Assembly (NCBI GenBank): GCA_030747695.1
Contig: JASLKG010000001.1
Coordinates: 124,001-188,000, forward strand
Direction: 5' to 3'
DNA: 64,000 nucleotides
DNA from: Candidatus Poseidoniaceae archaeon
Lineage (GTDB): Archaea > Thermoplasmatota > Poseidoniia > Poseidoniales > Poseidoniaceae
Each line of letters starts with the position of its first letter. The first letter of the stretch is position 1. A program made the position numbers and the translations under genes. Below the pieces are notes generated by a model that saw nothing but the letters and a program-made list of their open reading frames with translations, ran no database searches and was not told the origin of the DNA. This document shows, piece after piece, positions 1 through 8,802 of the stretch.

Positions 1-282
1 GCAAGGAAAATTACTGAAGTTGCAGAAGTAGCAGGAATGGAAGGCGACAAACCAAGATTGAATGCAATCTGGAAATATAATGCTGCCACCGATCAGATTG
101 AGGAAACTGGAATTCCTTCTAAGATGAGAGAAACAATATGCACAGCTGCAGGTATTACTCCTGCACAATTTGAGCAGCATGTAAAGCAACGAGAACAAAT
201 CTTATCTGATTTAGTTTCAAGAGATATCACAGATATTGAAACTGTAACTAAAGTAGTACAAGGGTTTTATGCAAGTCGTTAA
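1..282 (+). CDS. C-terminal fragment of type II/IV secretion system (archaeal pilus/archaellum-like) ATPase, truncated by window edge
   Basis: Frame 1 is open from base 1 (ARKITEVAEVAGMEGDKPRLNAIWKYN...), resembling GspE/FlaI C-termini; TAA at 280-282. Confidence 0.6.
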   Translation, partial: ARKITEVAEVAGMEGDKPRLNAIWKYNAATDQIEETGIPSKMRETICTAAGITPAQFEQHVKQREQILSDLVSRDITDIETVTKVVQGFYASR

Positions 283-1944
283 TCATCGCGAGATTCTTAA
301 TCTTGCCAACAAATCATCCACACCATCTAATTTGTTTCTTGCCTTGCTTACTCTATCTGCAGCATCAGCTACAGACTCAGCAACTTCGAGATCAATGTCT
401 GCAGAATCTTCCACGTTTCCGGGTTTAAATTGTTGAGCAAGTCTCTTTAAATCAGTAATGATTGAATCTATTTCAGTATCTGAAACTTTGATTCCAGGGG
501 CTAACCTAGGTATTTCACCTGGTGTGATGTATCCTAATTCTGCACCGATTATTCCAGCGGCTGCAACAACTCTAGGCCTTATTTCGGATGTATTAACCTC
601 GTATCCTTTCTTTTCTAAGAAACGAACCACAAGTGCCTGTTGGGCATCATCGTAGTTACCCTCTGATTTGTCGAAAATTGCTTCACATAGTTGTTCAAAA
701 CCACTAAGATTTCTTTCGAGTCGATCCAATGTTCTTCTTTCAGAAGGCTGTAAATGCACAGCTCCATGTTGTAATACTCTAGTTACACGGGTTCTTCTAG
801 CAGTTCTTGGGTCGCTTGCTGCGATCTCATCATCTAGAGAAATTTGAAGATCAAAAAGGGCATGTAATCTTCCTGAGATTGATGGTAATCGCAGATCTAG
901 TCCCAATTCTCTAGCTTTTTCTTCGAATGTCATCCTTGCTTTGACCTGATCACCGGGATTTTCTAGTATAATTTCGGGAAGTGAATCTCTTAGTATAGTT
1001 CTAGCATCTTCAAACGAACGTAAAGCCTCTTTCTCTCTCCATGAGCCTGGCAATGAGTGCATAGCATCCTTTTCTTGTCGAGAACGACTATCTAATGCAT
1101 TCAATCTTTTCCTGACAAAGGAAATTGATGATTCATCCTTTGCCATCAGACCATGTGTAGAAAGGCTATTGATGAAAGCTGTGACATCTTCAGAATCATT
1201 GATAGATCCTACCAAAAGAAAATCTCTACACAATGCATCTACTTCCGCTTGTCTCTTTTCTATGGCTAAAAGTTCCTCTGTTATTTCTTGATGTTCAGGT
1301 TCAGCAATAACTGGTGCTTGAATTACTTCAATAATTTCTACATCATTGTTTTCAGTAATTTCTTCAGCAGGGGGGGCCTCAATAATTTCTTCATTTACTG
1401 GTAATTCTTCATGCACTATTGATTGTTCATCATCCTCTAAAGGATTTGGAATTGAAATAGCTTTTACTTTACCACGTGGCCTTCTGAGGCTCTTTTTTAT
1501 TTGTCCCCATGATCCTAATTGCGACATCAATACACCTGCAACTCTCATTGTTAGTATTTGTTTTGAGCCAGATCTAGGTAAGTCTAATTTTACACAAAGT
1601 TCGTGTAATTTCTCTCTTGAAAGTGTATCTAATTTCTCAGGTACAAGTTGTTTTGCATCATGATTAAGATGCAAATATAATCGCTGCCTACGTTCACGTA
1701 TCGATCCCGATTTTTTGATTCCAAATACAGCCAAGACCTCGCCTAATTCATTGTTTATTATTTTTGAAATACCTTCAGGAGATAAATCCCAGTCCTTTAG
1801 AATCAAATCAGCAATCAATCTTGCTCTTAGAAATTCCACCGAACCATTTCTCGACAAACCATGTTGTGCACAAATCTCTTTCAGTCGGTCGAGTCGTGCC
1901 TGATGAATTTCACTTAGAAGGGCTTGAGCATCACTCATTTGCAC
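283..1944 (-). CDS. Multi-SAP-motif protein of unknown function
   Basis: 553 aa ORF; three repeated SAP-like helices near the N-terminus (GLSRNGSVEFLRARL, GIKKSGSIRERRQRL, DLPRSGSKQILTMRV). Confidence 0.6.
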   Translation of the reverse strand: MQMSDAQALLSEIHQARLDRLKEICAQHGLSRNGSVEFLRARLIADLILKDWDLSPEGISKIINNELGEVLAVFGIKKSGSIRERRQRLYLHLNHDAKQLVPEKLDTLSREKLHELCVKLDLPRSGSKQILTMRVAGVLMSQLGSWGQIKKSLRRPRGKVKAISIPNPLEDDEQSIVHEELPVNEEIIEAPPAEEITENNDVEIIEVIQAPVIAEPEHQEITEELLAIEKRQAEVDALCRDFLLVGSINDSEDVTAFINSLSTHGLMAKDESSISFVRKRLNALDSRSRQEKDAMHSLPGSWREKEALRSFEDARTILRDSLPEIILENPGDQVKARMTFEEKARELGLDLRLPSISGRLHALFDLQISLDDEIAASDPRTARRTRVTRVLQHGAVHLQPSERRTLDRLERNLSGFEQLCEAIFDKSEGNYDDAQQALVVRFLEKKGYEVNTSEIRPRVVAAAGIIGAELGYITPGEIPRLAPGIKVSDTEIDSIITDLKRLAQQFKPGNVEDSADIDLEVAESVADAADRVSKARNKLDGVDDLLARLRISR

Positions 1945-2038
1945 ACCACTAAATCATCTCTCCACTTCTCACCATATTTGAGGTTGCACCTTAAATTGAG
2001 GCAAATAAGCCTGTTATGCTAGTGAATTGAATATCCCA

Positions 2039-2055
2039 AGGCCCCTATGGGGCCT
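2039..2055. promoter_or_regulatory. Perfect 7-bp inverted repeat, 3-nt spacer
   Basis: AGGCCCC-TAT-GGGGCCT in divergent intergenic region. Confidence 0.5.
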
Positions 2056-2057
2056 AA

Positions 2058-2089
2058 ACAAGCAACATCTTCAAACATCGTTGCCTTGT
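2058..2089. promoter_or_regulatory. Imperfect stem-loop in leader of the 2113 gene
   Basis: ACAAGCAAC ... GTTGCCTTGT, 9 bp stem with one bulged C and 13-nt loop. Confidence 0.35.
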
Positions 2090-2112
2090 AACGTAGGATA
2101 GGGCGGCACAAG

Positions 2113-2745
2113 ATGGGGCGATATGAGAAGTCTGCAAGGAATTCTTTGAAGAGTTCTACGTCCCTTAGTGGTTCGATTATTGACATAATCCGTCATGATT
2201 TACGTAAACAAGAAGTAAGAATCGAAGAAGAACTTCGTTCTAGATTAGAAGATGTACAAGATACATTAGTTGAAATTGCATCCATACAGGATGCAATCAT
2301 TGCAGGTTCTATAGAAGTGCGTAAAGAACTGGAAAAAGCCAGCAAAAAGCACACAAGGCATCCTGACCGCGAATCAATGATTGTAACCATAATAGATACT
2401 GCTACAAGACTTGGAGAATTGAAAAAATTGCATAATGATGCAATAGCAAGACTCCAAGGAGTTTTGTCAAGGCCCCCGAATGCGGTTGAATCCGTTGAAA
2501 GATTGTCCAAAGATTTATTGAAATTATCAGGTTCTTGGGAATCAGCAGCTAGAGAGATAGATGAATCTATGGTTGAGGTTGTCGATCAAAATCTTCCAAT
2601 AGAACTGGTTAAGTTACAAAGAGAGTTAGATCGAGGCGGATATGATTTGATATTAGCAGGAAATGATCGTAATCAAGAAAATATAGAGTCGGCACGTGCG
2701 AAAATCCGTGAATTAACAGATGATTTATCAGACTCGTCTGAATGA
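2113..2745 (+). CDS. Hypothetical coiled-coil protein
   Basis: 210 aa ORF, charged heptad-like composition; divergent from the SAP-motif gene. Confidence 0.6.
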   Translation: MGRYEKSARNSLKSSTSLSGSIIDIIRHDLRKQEVRIEEELRSRLEDVQDTLVEIASIQDAIIAGSIEVRKELEKASKKHTRHPDRESMIVTIIDTATRLGELKKLHNDAIARLQGVLSRPPNAVESVERLSKDLLKLSGSWESAAREIDESMVEVVDQNLPIELVKLQRELDRGGYDLILAGNDRNQENIESARAKIRELTDDLSDSSE

Positions 2746-3852
2746 TTAGAAATCACTCATCATTGGAGAGCCAATATTTTCTTCATTGAAGCTTCCAGAT
2801 TCTATTAGTTCTGCAAGATAGGTATCCATCAATTCTTTCATACGCCCTCTTTTTTCTCCATCAATTGTTTCTTCTTGCATTATTTGTAATAATGAATTCC
2901 AATTGTTGATTACTGTAAGAATGGCTGAATGACTTTCTTCAGGAGGAAATACTCGTTCCACACTAGCAGTAGTAGTTCCGGATTTGTTCAGTAATTCGAT
3001 TATTGCATGGATTCTAGTTGGACCATCAATCTCTCCAGTGAGTGGATTAATCATCCCCTTTCTTGCCAATTCATCTCCAGCTTTCTCAGCTTCAGTTAAG
3101 ACAGTAGAAACCTTTCTTTGCTCTACAAAAATAGCGACACGGTCATGCATTTCTTCTGGTATGCTGTCGAGCATCATAATTTCTAATCTCATAGAAAGTG
3201 CAGCTCCTTGATCAATAATTGGGGCGAATTTGTGTGTGGGAAAATCGGTTCTACTAAGCAAAACAGTATATCCCTCAAGTGGCAATGGAACAAAACGAAA
3301 TCTGACAGGATTATCTCTTTGCAATCCTAGAGTATGTCTTCGCGTTCGATGCGAAATGGTAGAATACAAGGGACGTGGAATTATGTATCCATCAATTTTC
3401 CCTTCTGTACGTAAATTTTCTAGCCAATTAACCATTTCAATATCAGTTGATGGACATTTACCATATTCATGAGGTAATTGTACTGACACATCAGGCCTTG
3501 CACGAATCATTTGCCTTCTTGCAATTTCTTTGCATGCAATTACAATACCCTTTGATGGAAGATATTCAGGTTTATCTTCCGAAACCAATACGCACGTTGG
3601 TTCTCTACGTGGCATTACTATGGAAGCAGACAAATTGTTTGTTCGATTTTCATACCACCAATTGGCAGAAACAGCAAGTAAATCACAAAGTCCATTGTTA
3701 AGCAACTCTATTCCAGATTCTAGATGTGGAATCTCTTTTATTTCTAAATCAAAATCGAGTGGATTACTATCTTCCATTTTTTTTACATGTGTGTAGACGC
3801 CATCGCCGATTTCTGGGGCAACGAGAAGTTCAAAACGTTCTTTCTCGTCCAT
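2746..3852 (-). CDS. HemC (porphobilinogen deaminase)-like divergent protein
   Basis: ORF 2746..3900; likely start MDEKERF preceded by GAGGTGAT. Segments align by eye with HemC (SGIELLNNGLCDLLAVSANWW; RREPTCVLVSED; ARRQMIRARPDVSVQ). Confidence 0.45.
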   Translation of the reverse strand: MDEKERFELLVAPEIGDGVYTHVKKMEDSNPLDFDLEIKEIPHLESGIELLNNGLCDLLAVSANWWYENRTNNLSASIVMPRREPTCVLVSEDKPEYLPSKGIVIACKEIARRQMIRARPDVSVQLPHEYGKCPSTDIEMVNWLENLRTEGKIDGYIIPRPLYSTISHRTRRHTLGLQRDNPVRFRFVPLPLEGYTVLLSRTDFPTHKFAPIIDQGAALSMRLEIMMLDSIPEEMHDRVAIFVEQRKVSTVLTEAEKAGDELARKGMINPLTGEIDGPTRIHAIIELLNKSGTTTASVERVFPPEESHSAILTVINNWNSLLQIMQEETIDGEKRGRMKELMDTYLAELIESGSFNEENIGSPMMSDF

Positions 3853-3920
3853 GACATCACCTCGGCAGGCCTTGGCCCACAAACTCACTCCACCAGCCAC
3901 CCGTTAAGAAGGGCTCCCCT

Positions 3921-4907
3921 GTGGGATGTCCGATGGAGTACGAGTTAGCCGAATCTCGTATCGATTCAATTCGACAGTTAGTTGAAACAAGACTATCTGA
4001 ACTAATCAAGCAACAGACCGGCATTTATGGCGAGGTTGCACATAATTCTGGCGAAGTGTTACTTGCTGGAGGAAAGAGATTGCGGCCTATACTTTTGTTA
4101 TTGGCATATGAATTGGCAGGGGGAAAAGATAAGGAATCAATAATTCCACTTGCTCTAGCTTTCGAATTAATACATACTGCAACATTAATTCACGATGATA
4201 TTAATGATCAGGCGGATAAGAGAAGGGGAAAACAAACAATTCATGACAAATATGGAGTTCCTAAAGCAATAATTTCTGGTGATTGGTTATTCACTCAAGG
4301 TTTTAGTTTCGGGGGAAGATATGGGGAAAGAGTAGTTGAAATCATTACAAGGAGTTGTTCTGGTCTTGCGGCTGCCGAGTATTCTCAATTGAATCATGTT
4401 TTAGATCTCTCAACATCTCCTGAAGATTATCTAGAAATAATCATAGGAAAAACAGCTGGCCCATTTAGTTGCGCCTGTGAAGTAGCAGGAATAATTGCAG
4501 GACTAGACGAGGAAAAGTGTCAGTTACTTTCAGAATTTGGAATGGAATTGGGGATTACATTTCAGTTGGTAGATGATATTCTAGATGTCAAAGGAGATGA
4601 ACGAATGGGTAAGCCTCGTGGGGCTGATGTTTACGAGGGTAAAATGACTCTACCATTGATACATTCACTTACATTATTACATGGTGAAAAAAGACAACGA
4701 CTTGCTGAAGTTATAAGAGATTTTGATGATGAAAAATTTGAGGAATTAATTACTTTGCTAAATCATTCTGGAAGTTTGGATTATTGCGAAATTCTTATAC
4801 AAAATCATATAGAAAGAGCACTTGGAAAGTTAGAGCTATTTGGAGACTCTGAAGCAAAAAAATTGCTTCTTCATGTTGCAAGATTAGTACAAGTTCGTCA
4901 TTCGTGA
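3921..4907 (+). CDS. Polyprenyl (geranylgeranyl/farnesyl) diphosphate synthase
   Basis: GGKRLRP, DDIND, QLVDDILDVKGDE motifs of trans-prenyltransferases; start may be ATG 3933. Confidence 0.92.
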   Translation: MGCPMEYELAESRIDSIRQLVETRLSELIKQQTGIYGEVAHNSGEVLLAGGKRLRPILLLLAYELAGGKDKESIIPLALAFELIHTATLIHDDINDQADKRRGKQTIHDKYGVPKAIISGDWLFTQGFSFGGRYGERVVEIITRSCSGLAAAEYSQLNHVLDLSTSPEDYLEIIIGKTAGPFSCACEVAGIIAGLDEEKCQLLSEFGMELGITFQLVDDILDVKGDERMGKPRGADVYEGKMTLPLIHSLTLLHGEKRQRLAEVIRDFDDEKFEELITLLNHSGSLDYCEILIQNHIERALGKLELFGDSEAKKLLLHVARLVQVRHS

Positions 4908-4916
4908 GGTGTTGAA

Positions 4917-6017
4917 TTGTCTGAAACTGAACACAGAGATGTGATTATTATAGGTGGGGGTCCTGCTGGAAGTACTGCAGCTAGGTATGCTGCTGAGAAG
5001 GGGATAGATGTTCTTGTTATTGATGGCAGGGACCCTATTGGTTCTCCTTTGCAATGTGGGGAATTAGTACCAAGTAATGATGAAATGAGAAGATTATGTC
5101 CTGATGTTCCTGATATTGATGATTTATTCAAGACTCCTCAAAAAGCGATATCTAAATTGTCAAAAGAAATGCATATTGTTCCACCGTCTGGCAAACCATT
5201 GAAGTTTGCTTTTGAGGGTTTGATATTGAATAGAGTAATTCATGACGAAGAATTGGTCAAATTGGCAAGAAAAGCTGGTGCTGATTTTCTATTGGATTCT
5301 TATGTACAAAGAATAGAGGAAAATACAGTAATTTTGCGTGATGGCACGCGCTATTCTGCAAAAGTGATTGTAGGTGCTGGTGGACATAATGACCCTCTTC
5401 GAAGGGATTATTGGGATGAATCGTCAACAAAAATCCCTGTGAAATTTGTATTAATGGAAGGTGATTTTGGAAATGCAGTAGAACTGCATTTTGGTTCTAT
5501 GGCGCCTGGGGGTTATGCGTGGATGTTCCCGAAATCAAATTGTGCTAATATTGGGCTTGGCATACAACGTAATTTTTCAAAGGGACGTAATTTGAACAGT
5601 TATACTGAAGATTTCCTTTCAAATTATGATGGTGAAATTAAATTTACAGGCGCAGGTTCTTTGCCGATGTCTGGAACAATAAAGAAATTTGTAAAAGGGA
5701 ATTATTTGCTGGTTGGAGATGCAGCAGGCATGGTGCTTCCTTCAAATGGAGCAGGCATTACAATAGCAATGATTGGAGGGCGTATTGCAGGACAAGTAAT
5801 CGCTGAACATTTGCATAACGGGACTTCATTGCATGATTATGAAGTTATATGGAAAAGACAGATGGGGAAAGTGATGAGAAATTCAAAACGTTCATTCAAG
5901 ATAGGTAGCCTCTTCTTTAGACTACCTGATAAAATCTTGAATTTGCTCTTTAATCGATTTACAAAAGTAATAATCTGGCGTGCTGTAACATGTCGACGAA
6001 TGTTTTGGTTATTGTGA
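4917..6017 (+). CDS. Geranylgeranyl reductase family FAD oxidoreductase (archaeal lipid saturation)
   Basis: N-terminal Rossmann GGGPAGSTAA and GDAAGMVLPSNGAGI; TTG start. Confidence 0.88.
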   Translation: MSETEHRDVIIIGGGPAGSTAARYAAEKGIDVLVIDGRDPIGSPLQCGELVPSNDEMRRLCPDVPDIDDLFKTPQKAISKLSKEMHIVPPSGKPLKFAFEGLILNRVIHDEELVKLARKAGADFLLDSYVQRIEENTVILRDGTRYSAKVIVGAGGHNDPLRRDYWDESSTKIPVKFVLMEGDFGNAVELHFGSMAPGGYAWMFPKSNCANIGLGIQRNFSKGRNLNSYTEDFLSNYDGEIKFTGAGSLPMSGTIKKFVKGNYLLVGDAAGMVLPSNGAGITIAMIGGRIAGQVIAEHLHNGTSLHDYEVIWKRQMGKVMRNSKRSFKIGSLFFRLPDKILNLLFNRFTKVIIWRAVTCRRMFWLL

Positions 6018-6104
6018 GTTGTAATTGAGATTGTAGTACGTATTATGCAATTTCTAGGCGTATTTAGGCGGTTATTTCAAGTGGCTTGGATGCAAGGGAC
6101 CATC

Positions 6105-6587
6105 ATGCAGAGGAATGAGCAGGCGGTAAGCCCGGTTATTGCAACAGTCCTTCTGCTTGCAATTACAGTATTACTTTCAAGTATGGTATTTGTCATGATG
6201 TCATCTACTTTAGACTCAGTTGAAAAAGCGGATCCTAAGGGTAGTCTTTCTGTTAGGGCGCTTTCAAATGGCTACCATGTTGTGACATTTTCATCATTAG
6301 ATCAATCACTAAATCCAAACAAAGTAGTATGGACAATAATGTCAGACACTGGAGATGATAGAACTTTGTTGTCAGGAAAAGCAGATGATTCTGATGTATA
6401 TGGAACCGTAGGCTCAAACGTTTCTTTCCAGGATAGGGATGCAGGATGGTCCGTGACTAAGGGTGACTATTTTGTAATTAATTGTGAAGAGTTAGGATGT
6501 GACGATGGCAATCACATTTTTCAAATTGTAGATCAAAATAGCAACACTGTAATTTCAGAAATTAGATTACCAGTCGATGTAGATTAA
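6105..6587 (+). CDS. Archaeal type IV pilin N-terminal domain protein
   Basis: MQRNEQAVSPVIATVLLLAITVLLSSMVF class III signal/pilin N-terminus. Confidence 0.85.
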   Translation: MQRNEQAVSPVIATVLLLAITVLLSSMVFVMMSSTLDSVEKADPKGSLSVRALSNGYHVVTFSSLDQSLNPNKVVWTIMSDTGDDRTLLSGKADDSDVYGTVGSNVSFQDRDAGWSVTKGDYFVINCEELGCDDGNHIFQIVDQNSNTVISEIRLPVDVD

Positions 6588-7612
6588 CCACCAATAAAAG
6601 ACATCTCGATTTTCGGTCTATTGGTTGTACTTCTTGTTTCAGAATAAGCGTCATCTCTAGATTCCCATATGGTACATATAGCATCGCGAATATCTTTACG
6701 CGTTGCACCTAACCTAATCATTGCTTTAAGATCATGACCTACTGATGCAAATAGGCAAGTAAACAAAGAACCATCTGCTGATAGTCTTGCTCTATTACAA
6801 TCACCACAGAAGGGCTTTGATACACTTTCTATGAATCCTAACTCTTGTTGACCATGCAAAAACCGTTTTGCAACTTCTCCATTATGATTAGGTTGAACCA
6901 TTTCTAAGCTTTCGAACATCTTTCTCATTTGTTCACCAGTTAGGACTTCGTCTAGATTCCAAGAATTAGTTTCCCCAACATCCATGAATTCTATAAATCG
7001 AACAATTACATCACTTCCGACAAACCTTTCACTTATTTTATTGATTGAATGTTCATTATATCCAGCTCTAATAACAGTGTTTATTTTGACTTTTAATCCA
7101 GCCAATCTTGCAGTTTCAATTCCTCTAAGTACAGTTTCAGGAGTTTCTTTTGTGTCCCCCATTGCCTGAAAAGTCTCAATATCAATTGCATCTAATGATA
7201 CTGTAACTCTTTTCAGTCCAGATTTCTTTAATTTAGGAGCATATTTTTCAAGTAAGATTCCATTAGTAGTCATTGCAATATCAAGTTCTTCCGGTAGCAT
7301 CTTGATTAATTCACATATGTCTTTTCTTAGCAGCGGTTCACCACCAGTTAATCTTACTTTTTTTAACCCTAAAGGGATTAGAGAATTGACGATTAGAACG
7401 ATTTCTTCATAGTCTAATATTTCCGATCTTGGAAGGAATTTATGTTTAGAATCAAAGTGTTCTTTTGGCATACAGTATTTGCATCGCATGTTGCATTTAT
7501 CCGTCAAAGAAATACGTAGATCTCTTAGATCACGCCCTCTTTTGTCTTTGACCATGGCGTTGCTAACAATAGGCACTCCTTCAAGATGTTCTTCGGATGA
7601 ATTGATGTCCAA
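6584..7612 (-). CDS. moaA: GTP 3',8-cyclase (molybdenum cofactor biosynthesis radical SAM)
   Basis: LRISLTDKCNMRCKYCMP and C-terminal FCGDCNRARLSADGSLFTCLF. Confidence 0.93.
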   Translation of the reverse strand: MDINSSEEHLEGVPIVSNAMVKDKRGRDLRDLRISLTDKCNMRCKYCMPKEHFDSKHKFLPRSEILDYEEIVLIVNSLIPLGLKKVRLTGGEPLLRKDICELIKMLPEELDIAMTTNGILLEKYAPKLKKSGLKRVTVSLDAIDIETFQAMGDTKETPETVLRGIETARLAGLKVKINTVIRAGYNEHSINKISERFVGSDVIVRFIEFMDVGETNSWNLDEVLTGEQMRKMFESLEMVQPNHNGEVAKRFLHGQQELGFIESVSKPFCGDCNRARLSADGSLFTCLFASVGHDLKAMIRLGATRKDIRDAICTIWESRDDAYSETRSTTNRPKIEMSFIGG

Positions 7613-7630
7613 TGGAGTTTTGGGGGCTTC

Positions 7631-8800
7631 ATGCGAGAATTAGTAGATACTGTTTCCGCATATGAAAATAAACATGAATCTTCAATAATTGTTGAACCTT
7701 CAATCTTGTCAGGAAGTCTTACCTTACCCTCGTCTAAGAGCCATTCAATGCGTTGGATAATATTATCATCAATGGATACTAATCCAACAAAGATCAATAT
7801 GAATGAGATTGGAAAAGATGTCGAGGCATTATTGCAATGCCTTCAAAAATTAGGAATTCAATGGGATGGCCATTCAATTACTGGCGGTTCATTGCATCCT
7901 ACACAAAAAATATTGAATTGCGAAAATAGTGGTACTGCATTGAGGTTTTTAATTGCACAAGTTTCAACCTTAGATTCTATTATGACCTTGGACGGGGACT
8001 CAACATTACGTGTAAGGGACTCCTCACATTTGACAAAACTACTTGGAGTTAATGTTAATTATTTATTGGAAACAAACGAATTACCGATTGAAATCAAGGG
8101 CCCTTTTTCTTTAGAATCAGTAGATATAGATGTTTCAAAAACATCTCAATATTATTCAGCGGTAATGTTGATGACTCCTAGAACATCTGGATTCGAAATA
8201 AATACAATCGGGGAACATGTCTCAAGAAATCATTCTGAATTAACTTGGGAACTATGTAAGAGAACCGGGGCAGTAAAAGTTGGCGTACCTTGGGAAGTTA
8301 GGTGCCCGGAAGAAGTAACAATACCTCCGGATGCGTCAATGTCAGCATTTGCAAGATTAGCTCAATTAGAAATTATTAATCCTGCAAATAAATCTGATAG
8401 CCTTGGCCACATTTTGGACCGTCTAGATCTTACGAACTCTAATGATCTGATTACGCCCATGGCAGCTTGGTTGGCTATTGGGGAAGGAGGTACCATCACA
8501 GGAGCAAGACATGCCATTTACAAAGAGTCTAACCGTTTAATAAGGACTAGAGATCTTCTTTCCTCATTCGGATTGTCTTGTGAATTAACAAGTGATGGCA
8601 TTGTAATTCCGGGTAATCAGATATTGAAGAAACCTCAAGGTATAGTAGAAACATATGGCGATCATAGGATACAAATGACTGCTATAATCTTGGCATCAAA
8701 AGTTGGAGCAATAATCGAAAATTCAAATTTACATCAAATTGCTTGGCCATCATTTCTATCTCAATTAGAAGAATGCGGTTTGAAATATCAAATTGAATAA
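7631..8800 (+). CDS. aroA: 3-phosphoshikimate 1-carboxyvinyltransferase (EPSP synthase)
   Basis: LPSSKSHSMRWIILSS, NSGTALRFL, YGDHRIQM motifs. Confidence 0.92.
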   Translation: MRELVDTVSAYENKHESSIIVEPSILSGSLTLPSSKSHSMRWIILSSMDTNPTKINMNEIGKDVEALLQCLQKLGIQWDGHSITGGSLHPTQKILNCENSGTALRFLIAQVSTLDSIMTLDGDSTLRVRDSSHLTKLLGVNVNYLLETNELPIEIKGPFSLESVDIDVSKTSQYYSAVMLMTPRTSGFEINTIGEHVSRNHSELTWELCKRTGAVKVGVPWEVRCPEEVTIPPDASMSAFARLAQLEIINPANKSDSLGHILDRLDLTNSNDLITPMAAWLAIGEGGTITGARHAIYKESNRLIRTRDLLSSFGLSCELTSDGIVIPGNQILKKPQGIVETYGDHRIQMTAIILASKVGAIIENSNLHQIAWPSFLSQLEECGLKYQIE

Positions 8801-8802
8801 AT

